This document shows positions 50,576 through 60,067 of a stretch of DNA of 64,000 bases, one piece after another. The first letter of the stretch is position 1. The number at the start of each line of letters is the position of its first letter. The translations under genes were made by a program, and so were the position numbers. The notes under the pieces are model-generated. The model worked only from the letters and a program-made list of their open reading frames with translations, was not told the DNA's origin and did not search any database. Source of the stretch: Persicitalea sp963716085 (GTDB taxonomy: Bacteria; Bacteroidota; Bacteroidia; Cytophagales; Spirosomataceae); assembly GCA_963716085.1 (NCBI GenBank), contig OY970288.1:3162001-3226000 (forward strand), written 5' to 3'.

Positions 50576-52747
50576 GTGCGCCGCTTTTTTTTACTCCACT
50601 TGATCATGCTGGCTTTATCAGGCTCCCTCCTCGCCCAAAAGCCCAACCAGAATTATCAGTACCATATTCATTCCACCGACTCGGAAATAAATGTCAATGG
50701 CGTGGCCGACGAGGGTGTCTGGCAAGCGGCGCAGGTGGCCACCGACTTCTTCATGATCCAGCCCATCGACACGAGCTTTGCCCGGACGCGCACCGAAGTG
50801 CGGATGACCTACGATCAGAAAAACCTTTACATCCTGGCCACTTGCTACAAGCCCGTACCGGGTTCACTGGTTGTGGAGTCGATGCGGCGCGACTGGAGCT
50901 TCAACAACAACGACAACTTCCTGCTCTTCATGGACACCTTCGACGACCGCACCAACGGTTTTACGTTCGGCTCCAATGCGGTGGGGGCACCTTGGGACGG
51001 TCAGCAGTTCGATGGCGGATCAGTGAACCTGAGCTGGGACAACCGCTGGTTCACCGCCGTCCAGAACGACGACGAGAAATGGGTGTGGGAGGCAGCCATA
51101 CCCTTCAAGAGTATTCGCTACAAGCCGGGCATCAAAACCTGGGGCGTCAATTTCAGTCGTCTGGATTTGACCGTTGCCGAGAAGTCGGCCTGGGCACCGG
51201 TCCCCCGGCAGTTTCCGTCGGCTACCCTGGCTTACACCGGCGTGCTGGTCTGGGATCAGCCGCCCCCCGATCCGGGACTCAACGTTTCGGTGATTCCTTA
51301 CGTGGCGGCCCGCACGAATCGCGACTTCCGGTCGGAGAAAGATTTCAGCCGAAATTATCAGGTTGGCGGCGATGTCAAGATCGGCATCACGCCCTCGCTC
51401 AACCTGGATTTGACGGTCAACCCCGATTTCTCGCAGGTGGATGTGGATGTACAGCAAACCAACCTCGACCGCTTCGAGCTTTTCTTTCCCGAACGGCGGC
51501 AGTTTTTTCTGGAAAACGCGGATCTGTTCGCCAATTTTGGTTATTCCAGCATTCGCCCCTTTTTCTCGCGACGCATCGGGCTTGGCGTACCCATTCAATA
51601 CGGTGCCCGGCTCAGTGGAAAAATCAACCAAAACTGGCGGGTTGGGGTGCTCAACGTGCAGACCGCCTCGCAAGATAGTCTGCCAAGCAACAATTTCTCG
51701 GTAGTGGCCGTGCAGCGGCAGGTACTGGCCCGCTCCAACGTGCGGTTGATGATGGTCAATAAAGATGCCCTCCGCTACAGCCCGGAAGTGAACGGTGCTT
51801 ACAACGCCTACAACCGAAACATCGGCGGCGAATTCAATCTTCTGTCGGTCAATAACAAGTGGTCGGGGAAGGCAATGATTCTCAAATCGTTCAGTCCCGA
51901 CCGCAAGGGCGACGACTTCACGCAGGCCGCCGATATCGGATACGACAACACCAACCTGTCGCTACAATGGCAGCACGAGTACGTCGGCAGCAACTACAAC
52001 GCCGAGGTGGGCTACGTCCCCAATGCCATCCGCAACGGTTATTTCAAGATCAATCCGGGAGCGCGCTATCTGTTTTTCGTCAAATCGAATTCCCTCATCA
52101 GCCACGGTCCCCGATTGCAAACCACGCTTTTTTGGAATAAGCAATTGGAACTGACTGACAACGAAACATTCTTTGCCTATAATTTCAATTTCAAAAGCCG
52201 CGCTACGGCGATGGTGTGGACGGCGACCAACTACGTGAAGTTGTTGCGCCCCTTCGATCCGACCAACTCGGGCCGGGAGCGGCTGGCCATCGGCACGGAA
52301 CACCGCTGGAAATCGACCGGGTTCAACTTCGATTCCAGCCCGAAGCGCAATTTCACCTACTCGGTCTCGGGGCGGTTCGGCGGGTACTACGAAAATGGCG
52401 AGCGCACCAATTTTTCGACCAGCTTAGGCTACCGCTTCCAGCCCTACGTAGCCCTGACGCTGAGCAGCAACTACAACAACATCCTACTCTCCGCACCCTG
52501 GAATCGGGTGGAGTTTTGGCTCGTCGGCCCGCGCGTGGACGTGACTTTCCGCAATAACTTGTTCCTCACCACTTTTCTGCAATACAACAACCAGGCGAAT
52601 AACCTGAACCTGAACACCCGACTGCAGTGGCGCTACAAGCCCGCTTCGGACTTATTCCTCGTCTACACAGACAATTACCTCCCCGAAAACTTTCAAGTCA
52701 AGACGCGGGCACTGGTCATCAAGTTTACGTATTGGTGGAATGTCTAG
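50576..52747 (+). CDS. DUF5916 outer-membrane protein with CBM9-like domain
   Basis: A 723-residue exported protein using a GTG start just after a clear promoter; the signal is MRRFFLLHLIMLALSGSLLA. Residues about 35-225 form a carbohydrate-binding family 9-like domain (GVADEGVWQAAQVATDFFMI, WEAAIPFKSIRY). The remainder is DUF5916, a beta-barrel-like region with many aromatic-rich strands (NPDFSQVDVDVQQTNLDRFE, FPERRQFFLENADLF). It ends in an aromatic residue region (KFTYWWNV), as outer-membrane barrels do. Role unknown; the MFS gene overlaps its end by 8 bp, hinting at shared transport function. Confidence 0.88.
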   Translation: MRRFFLLHLIMLALSGSLLAQKPNQNYQYHIHSTDSEINVNGVADEGVWQAAQVATDFFMIQPIDTSFARTRTEVRMTYDQKNLYILATCYKPVPGSLVVESMRRDWSFNNNDNFLLFMDTFDDRTNGFTFGSNAVGAPWDGQQFDGGSVNLSWDNRWFTAVQNDDEKWVWEAAIPFKSIRYKPGIKTWGVNFSRLDLTVAEKSAWAPVPRQFPSATLAYTGVLVWDQPPPDPGLNVSVIPYVAARTNRDFRSEKDFSRNYQVGGDVKIGITPSLNLDLTVNPDFSQVDVDVQQTNLDRFELFFPERRQFFLENADLFANFGYSSIRPFFSRRIGLGVPIQYGARLSGKINQNWRVGVLNVQTASQDSLPSNNFSVVAVQRQVLARSNVRLMMVNKDALRYSPEVNGAYNAYNRNIGGEFNLLSVNNKWSGKAMILKSFSPDRKGDDFTQAADIGYDNTNLSLQWQHEYVGSNYNAEVGYVPNAIRNGYFKINPGARYLFFVKSNSLISHGPRLQTTLFWNKQLELTDNETFFAYNFNFKSRATAMVWTATNYVKLLRPFDPTNSGRERLAIGTEHRWKSTGFNFDSSPKRNFTYSVSGRFGGYYENGERTNFSTSLGYRFQPYVALTLSSNYNNILLSAPWNRVEFWLVGPRVDVTFRNNLFLTTFLQYNNQANNLNLNTRLQWRYKPASDLFLVYTDNYLPENFQVKTRALVIKFTYWWNV

Positions 52748-53900
52748 CTCGGTCCTTCGTTCCCTTGCCTCATTTTTCGCCAATCCCCTGGCGCGGGCCG
52801 TGGGGCTGGTTTTCGCCGCTGATAGTTTCCTTTTCGGTAGTTGGGTGGCAAGAATCCCCTACGTAAAATACGGCCTGGGCATCAACGACGCCGAGCTGGG
52901 TCTGGCGCTGTTCCTGTTGCCCATCGGTTCCATCGTGATGAATCCCTTCACGGGAAAAATTATTCAGCGCATCGGCTCGGCGCGGGGCTGCCTCATCGGC
53001 GGGCTGGGCTTTTTTTCCAGCGTGATAATTCCTATTCTGGCTACCAACCTGTTCACTCTGAGCGTGGGGCTGTTCTTGATGGGATTTTTCACCGCCCTGG
53101 TAAACGTTTCGATGAACACCTGCGCGGCCAATCTTGAAAAGGAGCAAAACCTGACGATCATGTCCACCTGTCACGGAATGTGGAGCCTGGGCGGCATGGT
53201 GGGCAGTGCCCTGGCAGGGGCGTTGATTTGGGCAGACATACCCGCGTCATGGCACATGCTGGGCGTAGCGGTTCTGCTGATTACCTTCATCGTATTGGTT
53301 CTGCCTGCTTTAAAGAAAATTCACGAGGAAAAATTGCCCAATAGCACTTCCCTTGCCCGCCCCAACGGGGCATTGCTGCTGATGATTTTCATTGGCATTG
53401 CGGTCTCGATGGGTGAGGGCGTAGCCTTCGACTGGAGCGCGATTTACCTGCGTGAGATCGCCGGGACGTCCGCCTCTTTTTCCGCCCTGGGCTTTGCCTT
53501 TTTTGCCCTCGCCATGACCATCGGCCGCTTCATCGGCGACACCATTATCCCCCGCTTCGGACAAAAGAGGCTCCTGATTTTCGGAGGCCTAACGGCCGCC
53601 CTCGGGCTGCTCATTGTTATTCTTTTCCCCTATCCTTACCTGGTGCTGATGGGCTTTCTGGTGCTGGGCTTTGGGTCGTCACTGGGGGCTCCCATCCTAT
53701 ACGCGGCCTCTATGCGCCTGCCCGACACTCCGCCCGCCGCCGGACTGGCCACTTTCGCCACCTTGAGTTATGTCGGCTTCATGGCCGGGCCACCCATTGT
53801 GGGCTTCATCGCCGAAGGCTTCGGGCTGCCTGTGGGTTTTGCCTTCGTGTTGATTTTGCTGGCCGCTAGTGGAGTCGCCAGTCGCTGGGCGAAGATTTAG
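52740..53900 (+). CDS. Major facilitator superfamily transporter
   Basis: A 386-residue, 12-helix MFS protein. It resembles the YbjJ/inner-membrane exporter-like group: ADSFLFGSWVARIPYVKYGL with the helix 1-2 region, GSIVMNPFTGKIIQRIGSAR as the helix 2-3 loop, and LEKEQNLTIMSTCHGMWSLG before helix 5. Overlaps the DUF5916 gene by 8 bp, so translation is likely coupled. The substrate is unknown. Confidence 0.9.
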   Translation: MSSSVLRSLASFFANPLARAVGLVFAADSFLFGSWVARIPYVKYGLGINDAELGLALFLLPIGSIVMNPFTGKIIQRIGSARGCLIGGLGFFSSVIIPILATNLFTLSVGLFLMGFFTALVNVSMNTCAANLEKEQNLTIMSTCHGMWSLGGMVGSALAGALIWADIPASWHMLGVAVLLITFIVLVLPALKKIHEEKLPNSTSLARPNGALLLMIFIGIAVSMGEGVAFDWSAIYLREIAGTSASFSALGFAFFALAMTIGRFIGDTIIPRFGQKRLLIFGGLTAALGLLIVILFPYPYLVLMGFLVLGFGSSLGAPILYAASMRLPDTPPAAGLATFATLSYVGFMAGPPIVGFIAEGFGLPVGFAFVLILLAASGVASRWAKI

Positions 53901-53904
53901 GGAA

Positions 53905-53944
53905 GGGTCAAAGGGTCAAAGGGTCAAAGGGTCAAAGGGTCAAA
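53905..53944. repeat. 8-bp tandem repeat, five copies
   Basis: GGGTCAAA repeated five times without interruption, 5 bp after the MFS stop codon. Simple-sequence tract likely to vary in copy number. Confidence 0.9.
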
Positions 53945-54075
53945 GGCGAAAATCGCCTTTCGGTCTGACCTACCCATAGACTCACGGTATCATGGATTTT
54001 AAGCTCCTCACTGGCATTATTCTTTTCCATCAATTTCTAGAAAAATAATTAATAAGAAAAGGCGTAAAGAATTTT

Positions 54076-55332
54076 ATGAAATACAAACTAAACACCCTTG
54101 CTGCCACCGTCTTGGCGGCCTCAGCACTATTCACTGGCTGTAAGTCACAGGAACAGCAGGAAGCGGCCAACCAAGATCCTGACTCGGTGCAAACCCAGGT
54201 CGCATCATTGGTTCTCCCCCCACCCTACGCCACCGAATCGGTGCGGAACGAAGGCAAGGCCATCGGCTGGGAAAATGGACGAATGCCGACTGCGCCCGCC
54301 GGATTCAAGGTGGAAAAATTTGCTGCCGAGCTGGAACATCCGCGCTGGATTTATCAGGCTCCCAACGGCGATGTGTTTGTGGCGGAGTCCAATACCAAGA
54401 AGTCCGCCGACCGCATTACGCTTTTTCGGGCAGGAAATTCTGCGGCCAAAACTGTATTCCTGGAAGGCCTCAACCAGCCCTTCGGAATGCTGGTGATGGG
54501 CAATCATTTTTACGTCGCAAATACCGACGGTCTGATGCGTTTCCCCTACCAGGAAGGCCAGGCTAAAATGACCGTCAAAGGCGAAAAAATCCTCGATCTG
54601 CCCGCCGGAGGTTATAACAACCACTGGACGCGCAACCTGCTGGCCAGTCCCGATGGCAAAAAGATTTTCATCTCCGTCGGCTCGGCCAGCAACGTCGCCG
54701 AACACGGTATGGATGAGGAAAAGCGTCGCGCCAATATCTTGATAATCAACCCGGATGGTTCGGGCGAAGAAATATACGCCAGTGGCTTGCGTAATCCCGT
54801 AGGCATGGCTTGGGTGCCGGGCACCAACACGCTTTGGACGGCGGTGAACGAGCGCGATAAGTTGGGCGACGAGCTGGTTCCTGATTATATGACGAGTGTC
54901 AAGAAAGGCGGTTTTTACGGCTGGCCCTATTCTTATTATGGTCAAAATGTCGATCCGCGTCGTGAGGGCGAGGCACCTGAGTTGGTGAAGCAGGCCATTG
55001 TGCCCGATGTGCCGTTGGGTGCGCACACGGCTTCCTTGGGTTTGGCTTTTTATGACAAAGACAAGTTTCCGGCCAAGTACCGCAGCGGCGCGTTCGTCGG
55101 ACAGCATGGCTCCTGGAATCGCTCGCAGCTTTCGGGCTATAAGGTGGTGTTCGTGCCTTTTGAAAACGGTAAACCCAGCGGCCCGATGGAGGATTTTCTG
55201 ACGGGATTCATCGCCAATGCCGAGGACAGCGAAGTGTACGGTCGTCCGGTGGGCGTGACCATGTTGGCCGATGGCTCGATGCTGGTGGCTGACGATGACA
55301 GTGGGACGATTTGGCGGGTTAGCGCCGAGTAA
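54076..55332 (+). CDS. Sorbosone dehydrogenase-like (PQQ-type propeller) lipoprotein
   Basis: A 418-residue lipoprotein (lipobox ALFTGC). The mature part is a six-bladed propeller like soluble glucose/L-sorbosone dehydrogenases: FAAELEHPRWIYQAPNGDVF, NQPFGMLVMGNHFYVANTDG, YNNHWTRNLLASPDGKKIFI, SGLRNPVGMAWVPGTNTLWT, and the closing GVTMLADGSMLVADDDSGTIW. His and Arg residues suited to PQQ binding are present, yet cofactor use is unproven. Ends in a terminator-like hairpin. Probably periplasmic or outer-membrane sugar oxidation. Confidence 0.85.
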   Translation: MKYKLNTLAATVLAASALFTGCKSQEQQEAANQDPDSVQTQVASLVLPPPYATESVRNEGKAIGWENGRMPTAPAGFKVEKFAAELEHPRWIYQAPNGDVFVAESNTKKSADRITLFRAGNSAAKTVFLEGLNQPFGMLVMGNHFYVANTDGLMRFPYQEGQAKMTVKGEKILDLPAGGYNNHWTRNLLASPDGKKIFISVGSASNVAEHGMDEEKRRANILIINPDGSGEEIYASGLRNPVGMAWVPGTNTLWTAVNERDKLGDELVPDYMTSVKKGGFYGWPYSYYGQNVDPRREGEAPELVKQAIVPDVPLGAHTASLGLAFYDKDKFPAKYRSGAFVGQHGSWNRSQLSGYKVVFVPFENGKPSGPMEDFLTGFIANAEDSEVYGRPVGVTMLADGSMLVADDDSGTIWRVSAE

Positions 55333-55372
55333 TTCTTTCCTGGGTTTTCCCGGTTAACAATTTGGTCATATT

Positions 55373-55408
55373 GATTCCCGGCCGATTTTCTTAAATTGGC
55401 CGGGAATC
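55373..55408 (+). terminator. Hairpin terminator after sorbosone dehydrogenase-like gene
   Basis: Perfect 11-bp arms GATTCCCGGCC and GGCCGGGAATC around a 14-base loop, followed by ATTTTATT. It separates this gene from the stress protein at 55427. Confidence 0.7.
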
Positions 55409-55426
55409 ATTTTATTCTACGTACCT

Positions 55427-56266
55427 ATGAAAAAAATCCTTGTCCCCATCGACCTGTCGGAGCATTCCGACCGTACGCTGGCCGCTGCCAAGCTACTCGC
55501 TGATAAAGCCAATACCGAACTGCTGCTTCTACACGCTTACCAGCCTTACGCGCCCGATATGCCGGATATGACGGTACCGGGCGCGACGGGTATGATCCCG
55601 CTGTCGCCCGAGATTGAGAAAAGCTTTAAAAAACGCCTCAACGATCAGGTGACCGCCCTGGAAGGTGAAGGATTTCGGGCAAGCGGTTTGTGGTCGGTCG
55701 GCGGGATCGAAGCGGCCGTCAAAGTAGCCATTGGCGAGCAGCGCCCCGACCTGGTGGTGATGGGCCGCAGCGGCGATGGTGGCTTCCTGGATGCCCTGAT
55801 TGGTAGTTCGGCTACCGACATCGGACTGGAAGCGGGTTGCCCCGTACTGATCGTGCCGCCAATGGCTTCGCCGACCAGTTTTAAGCAAATTGTGTACGCC
55901 ACGCAGTTGGAATACGAAGAAAACCACGTGTTGCGCCGCGCCCTGCCCGTTTTCGGGCGGATGGCCGGGCGGGTGACTTTCCTGAAAATAAATTCACCTG
56001 CCCAGCCCGATGTGCAACCCGACGGTCAGTTCATCGATCAGATTGTCAGCGAGTTTGGCATTTCCCGCCAAGGTTTCGTGGTCAGGGAATCCGGCGCAGT
56101 CTTGCAGGGCATCGAGGACTTTTGCGATGAGGTCGGCGCCGATTTGCTGGTGATGTCCACCCGCAAGCGGGGTTTTATCGAAGCACTTATCACCAATCCC
56201 AGCCTTACCAAAAAAATGATCCTGAACACCCACATTCCGCTGCTGGTGTACCATATCGAGGAATAG
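55427..56266 (+). CDS. Universal stress protein (tandem UspA domains)
   Basis: A 279-residue cytoplasmic protein with two Usp domains (about 1-145 and 150-279). The first begins KKILVPIDLSEHSDRTLAAA and carries the ATP-binding pattern VVMGRSGDGGFLDALIGSS; the second ends LLVMSTRKRGFIEALITNPS, where the nucleotide motif is degenerate. Such tandem proteins are common in Bacteroidota and act in starvation and stress survival. Confidence 0.92.
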   Translation: MKKILVPIDLSEHSDRTLAAAKLLADKANTELLLLHAYQPYAPDMPDMTVPGATGMIPLSPEIEKSFKKRLNDQVTALEGEGFRASGLWSVGGIEAAVKVAIGEQRPDLVVMGRSGDGGFLDALIGSSATDIGLEAGCPVLIVPPMASPTSFKQIVYATQLEYEENHVLRRALPVFGRMAGRVTFLKINSPAQPDVQPDGQFIDQIVSEFGISRQGFVVRESGAVLQGIEDFCDEVGADLLVMSTRKRGFIEALITNPSLTKKMILNTHIPLLVYHIEE

Positions 56267-56372
56267 CGAATAGGTTTGGGAAGCTAGATTTTGGATATTG
56301 GACTAATTTAGCGCTGAGTTTGCCAGCGACTCATTGGTCCAGCTTCCGAAATCCATCGTCCAAAATCCAGAC

Positions 56373-57464
56373 ATGCCTACCCGAACCCGCCCCCACCGCA
56401 AGCAGCGCAAAAACCTCCTCACTTCCCCCGGCACGCTTACCTACGAGGGCAAGGCGGTCGATATCGGGACCCAAATCAAGCGAATCGAGTACAATGCCTC
56501 ATTTTATCACGAAGAGGTCGATTCCAGTCTTGAAGTTTGTATTCCCAAAGCAGCACCGACCGACCAACCCTACATTACCTGGCTCAACGTGACGGGCATT
56601 CATGAGCCGGAGGTGATTGGGCAGATCGGCGAAATGTACCAGCTACACCCGTTGTTGCTGGAAGACGTCATGAATACCGACCAAAAACCCAAGGTCGAGA
56701 CCTACGACGACGGCCACCTGTTCGTGACCCTGAAAATGCTTCATTTTCACGAAAGCTCGCCCAACGAACTGTGGGCGGAACATATATCATTCGTCCTGGG
56801 AAAAAACTACCTGCTGTCTTTCCAGGAAGAGCAGTCGGGCGACGTGCTGACGCCCATCATCGACCGCCTGAAGGCGTCCGTTGGCAAGACCCGCCGCAGC
56901 GGGCCCGACTATCTGCTCTATGCACTGATCGACACCATTGTGGATAATTATTTTCTGGTGCTGGAAAACTTCGGCGAGCAACTCGACAAGCTGGAAGATC
57001 AGGTCATTGCGGGGTACCAATCGCAATCTCTCTCTGAACTATACTCCACCAAGCGCGAGATCACTTTTGCCCGAAGGCTCATCTGGCCACTCCGCGACAT
57101 GGTGGCCCAACTCGTCCGGCCCGACGACCCGCTGGTTTCCAAGCGCGTGCATCCCTACCTGCGTGATGTGAACGACCACGTGATGCAGATTATCGAAAGC
57201 CTCGATGCCTACCGGGAACTGCTGGCGAGCCTGGTCGATGTGCACCTCTCCACGATCAGCAACCGCATGAATGAAGTCATGAAAACGCTGACGATTTTCT
57301 CGGCGATCTTTATGCCGATCACCTTCATTGCCGGGGTTTACGGCATGAATTTCGACAACATCCCCGAACTCCACGCCCGGGATGGCTACTACGCCACATG
57401 GGCGGCTATGATAGCGGTAACGATGGGGATGCTGGTCTACTTTCGCTGGAAAAAGTGGCTTTAA
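56373..57464 (+). CDS. corA: Magnesium/cobalt transporter CorA
   Basis: A 363-residue CorA/MIT protein. The cytoplasmic domain (about 20-290) includes VTGIHEPEVIGQIGEMYQLHPLLLEDVMNT and a long stalk helix; two C-terminal membrane helices flank the signature YGMNFDNIPEL. The ATG at 56373 (MPTRTRPH) fits a basic N-terminus; the frame upstream to 56334 is unlikely. It mediates Mg2+ (also Co2+, Ni2+) uptake as a pentamer. Confidence 0.93.
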   Translation: MPTRTRPHRKQRKNLLTSPGTLTYEGKAVDIGTQIKRIEYNASFYHEEVDSSLEVCIPKAAPTDQPYITWLNVTGIHEPEVIGQIGEMYQLHPLLLEDVMNTDQKPKVETYDDGHLFVTLKMLHFHESSPNELWAEHISFVLGKNYLLSFQEEQSGDVLTPIIDRLKASVGKTRRSGPDYLLYALIDTIVDNYFLVLENFGEQLDKLEDQVIAGYQSQSLSELYSTKREITFARRLIWPLRDMVAQLVRPDDPLVSKRVHPYLRDVNDHVMQIIESLDAYRELLASLVDVHLSTISNRMNEVMKTLTIFSAIFMPITFIAGVYGMNFDNIPELHARDGYYATWAAMIAVTMGMLVYFRWKKWL

Positions 57465-57506
57465 GGATCACAATCCCCAGTTTAACATTATCCGAATCAC
57501 TTCAAA

Positions 57507-59978
57507 ATGTCCCTGCAAGAAGTCCAGCCTGCCGAAATTATCACCCACGCCCAGTACCTGCTCACCGACAGCCGACAACTGAGTTTTGCCGCCCGAAGCA
57601 TTTTCTTCGCGCTCCCCGGTGAACACCACGACGGCCACCGTTTTGTGAGTGACGTATATCAGCGAGGGGTGCGGGAATTTGTGGTGGAAAAATCCGCCCT
57701 GACCCCGGCGCTGAAATCAAAGCTGGAAGCCTGGGCAGACGCCACCGTATGGGTAGTAGCGGACAGCTTGAAAGCGTTGCAGAATATCGTAGCCCGGCAC
57801 CGGGCGCAATTTGACATGCCGGTCGTGGGCATCACGGGTAGCAATGGCAAAACTATCGTCAAAGAATGGCTGACGCAGTTGCTTGCGCCCTCCGAGCGCG
57901 TGGTGGCTAGTCCAAAGAGCTATAACTCGCAGATCGGCGTCCCGCTGTCGGTATGGAACATGACGGACTCCCACACTATGGCGCTATTCGAGGCCGGGCT
58001 GTCACGACCACACGAAATGGAGCGCCTGGAACCGATCATTCTTCCCACCGTCGGTATTTTTACCAATATTGGCTCGGCCCATGACGAAGGCTTTCGCAGC
58101 CGCAAGCAAAAAATCACCGAAAAGCTACGACTTTTCACCCGCGCCGGGAAGCTCATCTATTGCCTGGATTATTCCGAAATTGACGAAGAGGTACGGCTCA
58201 TCCTGGGGCGCGTCAATCCGGCTTTGCAAACCCTGGCCTGGGGCCAGAATACATCCGCCGAGGTGGAGGTAGCGTATGATTTCCAGGAAAATAAAACCTT
58301 CGTGAATTTTGCGGGAAGGCTGGGAAACCATCGGTTTGAAACCCACTTCCGCAACGAGGCCTCCTTGGAAAACCTTACCCACTGTCTGGTTTTTCTGCTG
58401 GATTACGGTCTGAGTCCCGAGCTGATTCAGGAGCGTATCCGCGGTCTGCGGCCCGTGTCGATGCGGCTGCAACTCAAAGAGGGTATCCATCATTCCTACG
58501 TCATCGACGACACCTACAACAATGATTTTCAGGGGTTGACCATGGCGCTCAACTTTCTGGGCCAGCAGGAAGGCAGGCGTCGCCGCGCGGTCATCCTCTC
58601 CGATGTGTTACAGAGCGGCCAGCCCGCCGACGAGCTGTACGGCACGATCAACCAACTGTTTCTGGAAAAAAAAATCGACCTGCTGGTGGGCATCGGGCAA
58701 GAGATTGCGCAGCAAGCGAAACTGTTTGAGACGCCCGAAAAGCGCTTCTATCAAAGCACCGAAGCGTTTCTGAAGCATTTTCCCCTCGATCGGGTAGCCG
58801 GCAGCGTGGTTCTGGTCAAAGGAGCGCGGCCTTTTCAGTTCGAAAAAATCGTCAACAGGCTCCAGCAGAAAGTCCACGGAACGGTGCTGGAAATTAACCT
58901 GGATGCCCTGACCCACAACCTCAACTATTACCGGAACAAAGTAGGCGCGGGTACCAAGATCATGGTGATGGTCAAGGCTTTCGCCTACGGCAGCGGGAGC
59001 GCGGAAGTAGCCAACCTGCTGCAGTTCCACCGCGTGGACTACCTGGCCGTTGCCTACGCCGATGAGGGCGTGGCGTTGCGCCAAAGCGGCATTACGCTGC
59101 CCATCATGGTCATGAACCCCGACCGCAGTACGTTCGATAATCTCCTCGAACATGGCCTGGAACCGGAACTGTACAGCAGGAGAATTCTGGATGAGTGGGT
59201 TGAATTTACTACGCAAAGTAAAAGTGCGGTCACGCTCCCCGGCGTGCACATCAAGCTGGATACCGGCATGCACCGACTGGGTTTTGAGGAAAAAGACTAC
59301 GATTGGCTGGTCGGGAAATTAATCCAGAATCCTGCGCTGAAAGTTCGCAGCGTGTTCAGCCACCTGGTCGGGGCCGACGACGGAAGTTTGAATCCATTTT
59401 CGCGTGCGCAATTTGGGAAGTTTATGGTTGGGGTCACCCGGCTGGAGACCGCGTTGGGGTACCCCTTTACCAAACATATTCTTAATTCGGCCGGCATCGT
59501 TCGCTTCCCCGATTACAGGCTGGATATGGTGCGGCTGGGCATTGGACTGTACGGTCTGGAGTCCACGGGCACAGAACAGCGGTTCCTGCAAACGGTAGGT
59601 ACCTTAAAGACTACCATCTCCCAAATCAAGCACCTGAAAGCCGGAGAAACGGTCGGCTATGGCCGCCGGGGAAAACTAACCGACGACACAACCATCGGCA
59701 CCATCGCGCTGGGCTACGCCGACGGCTACGATCGCGGACTCGGCAACGGCACGGGTCAGGTTAGCGTCAACGGCACGCTGTGTCCGACCGTCGGGAACAT
59801 CTGCATGGACATGACCATGATCGATCTCACCGAAGCCGCCGCCGAGGAAGGCGACGAGGTACTTGTTTTCGGGCGAGAGATCCCCATCACCGATTTGGCG
59901 CAGCGGGCAGGCACGATTCCCTACGAGATTTTAACGGGCGTGAGCGAACGGGTGAAGCGGGTGTTTTTTAAAGAGTAG
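57507..59978 (+). CDS. MurF-alanine racemase fusion
   Basis: An 823-residue bifunctional enzyme typical of Bacteroidota. The MurF half (1 to about 450) adds D-Ala-D-Ala to UDP-MurNAc-tripeptide: ATP loop GITGSNGKT (108-116), EAGLSRPHEME, TNIGSAHDEGF and IDDTYNND. The alanine racemase half (about 455-823) makes D-alanine from L-alanine with PLP on Lys490 (MVMVKAFAYGSG); other landmarks are VGYGRRG, LGYADGYDRG and PTVGNICMDMTMID. The Mur glycine loop has Ile rather than Thr after GKT, and no Lys/Asp changes look disabling. One polypeptide thereby couples supply and use of D-Ala for peptidoglycan. Confidence 0.95.
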   Translation: MSLQEVQPAEIITHAQYLLTDSRQLSFAARSIFFALPGEHHDGHRFVSDVYQRGVREFVVEKSALTPALKSKLEAWADATVWVVADSLKALQNIVARHRAQFDMPVVGITGSNGKTIVKEWLTQLLAPSERVVASPKSYNSQIGVPLSVWNMTDSHTMALFEAGLSRPHEMERLEPIILPTVGIFTNIGSAHDEGFRSRKQKITEKLRLFTRAGKLIYCLDYSEIDEEVRLILGRVNPALQTLAWGQNTSAEVEVAYDFQENKTFVNFAGRLGNHRFETHFRNEASLENLTHCLVFLLDYGLSPELIQERIRGLRPVSMRLQLKEGIHHSYVIDDTYNNDFQGLTMALNFLGQQEGRRRRAVILSDVLQSGQPADELYGTINQLFLEKKIDLLVGIGQEIAQQAKLFETPEKRFYQSTEAFLKHFPLDRVAGSVVLVKGARPFQFEKIVNRLQQKVHGTVLEINLDALTHNLNYYRNKVGAGTKIMVMVKAFAYGSGSAEVANLLQFHRVDYLAVAYADEGVALRQSGITLPIMVMNPDRSTFDNLLEHGLEPELYSRRILDEWVEFTTQSKSAVTLPGVHIKLDTGMHRLGFEEKDYDWLVGKLIQNPALKVRSVFSHLVGADDGSLNPFSRAQFGKFMVGVTRLETALGYPFTKHILNSAGIVRFPDYRLDMVRLGIGLYGLESTGTEQRFLQTVGTLKTTISQIKHLKAGETVGYGRRGKLTDDTTIGTIALGYADGYDRGLGNGTGQVSVNGTLCPTVGNICMDMTMIDLTEAAAEEGDEVLVFGREIPITDLAQRAGTIPYEILTGVSERVKRVFFKE

Positions 59979-60067
59979 CTGTATCGGTTTTAAAGGTATC
60001 AGCGACGTCCCGCAGAGATAATATGCTCATAGAAATGGCCCTTAATAGGTCAATGTCGGCCAATATT

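Noticed and set aside
25389..53944. CRISPR-like arrays
   Set aside because: The tandem tracts have units of 7 and 8 bp without spacers; no cas genes are present.
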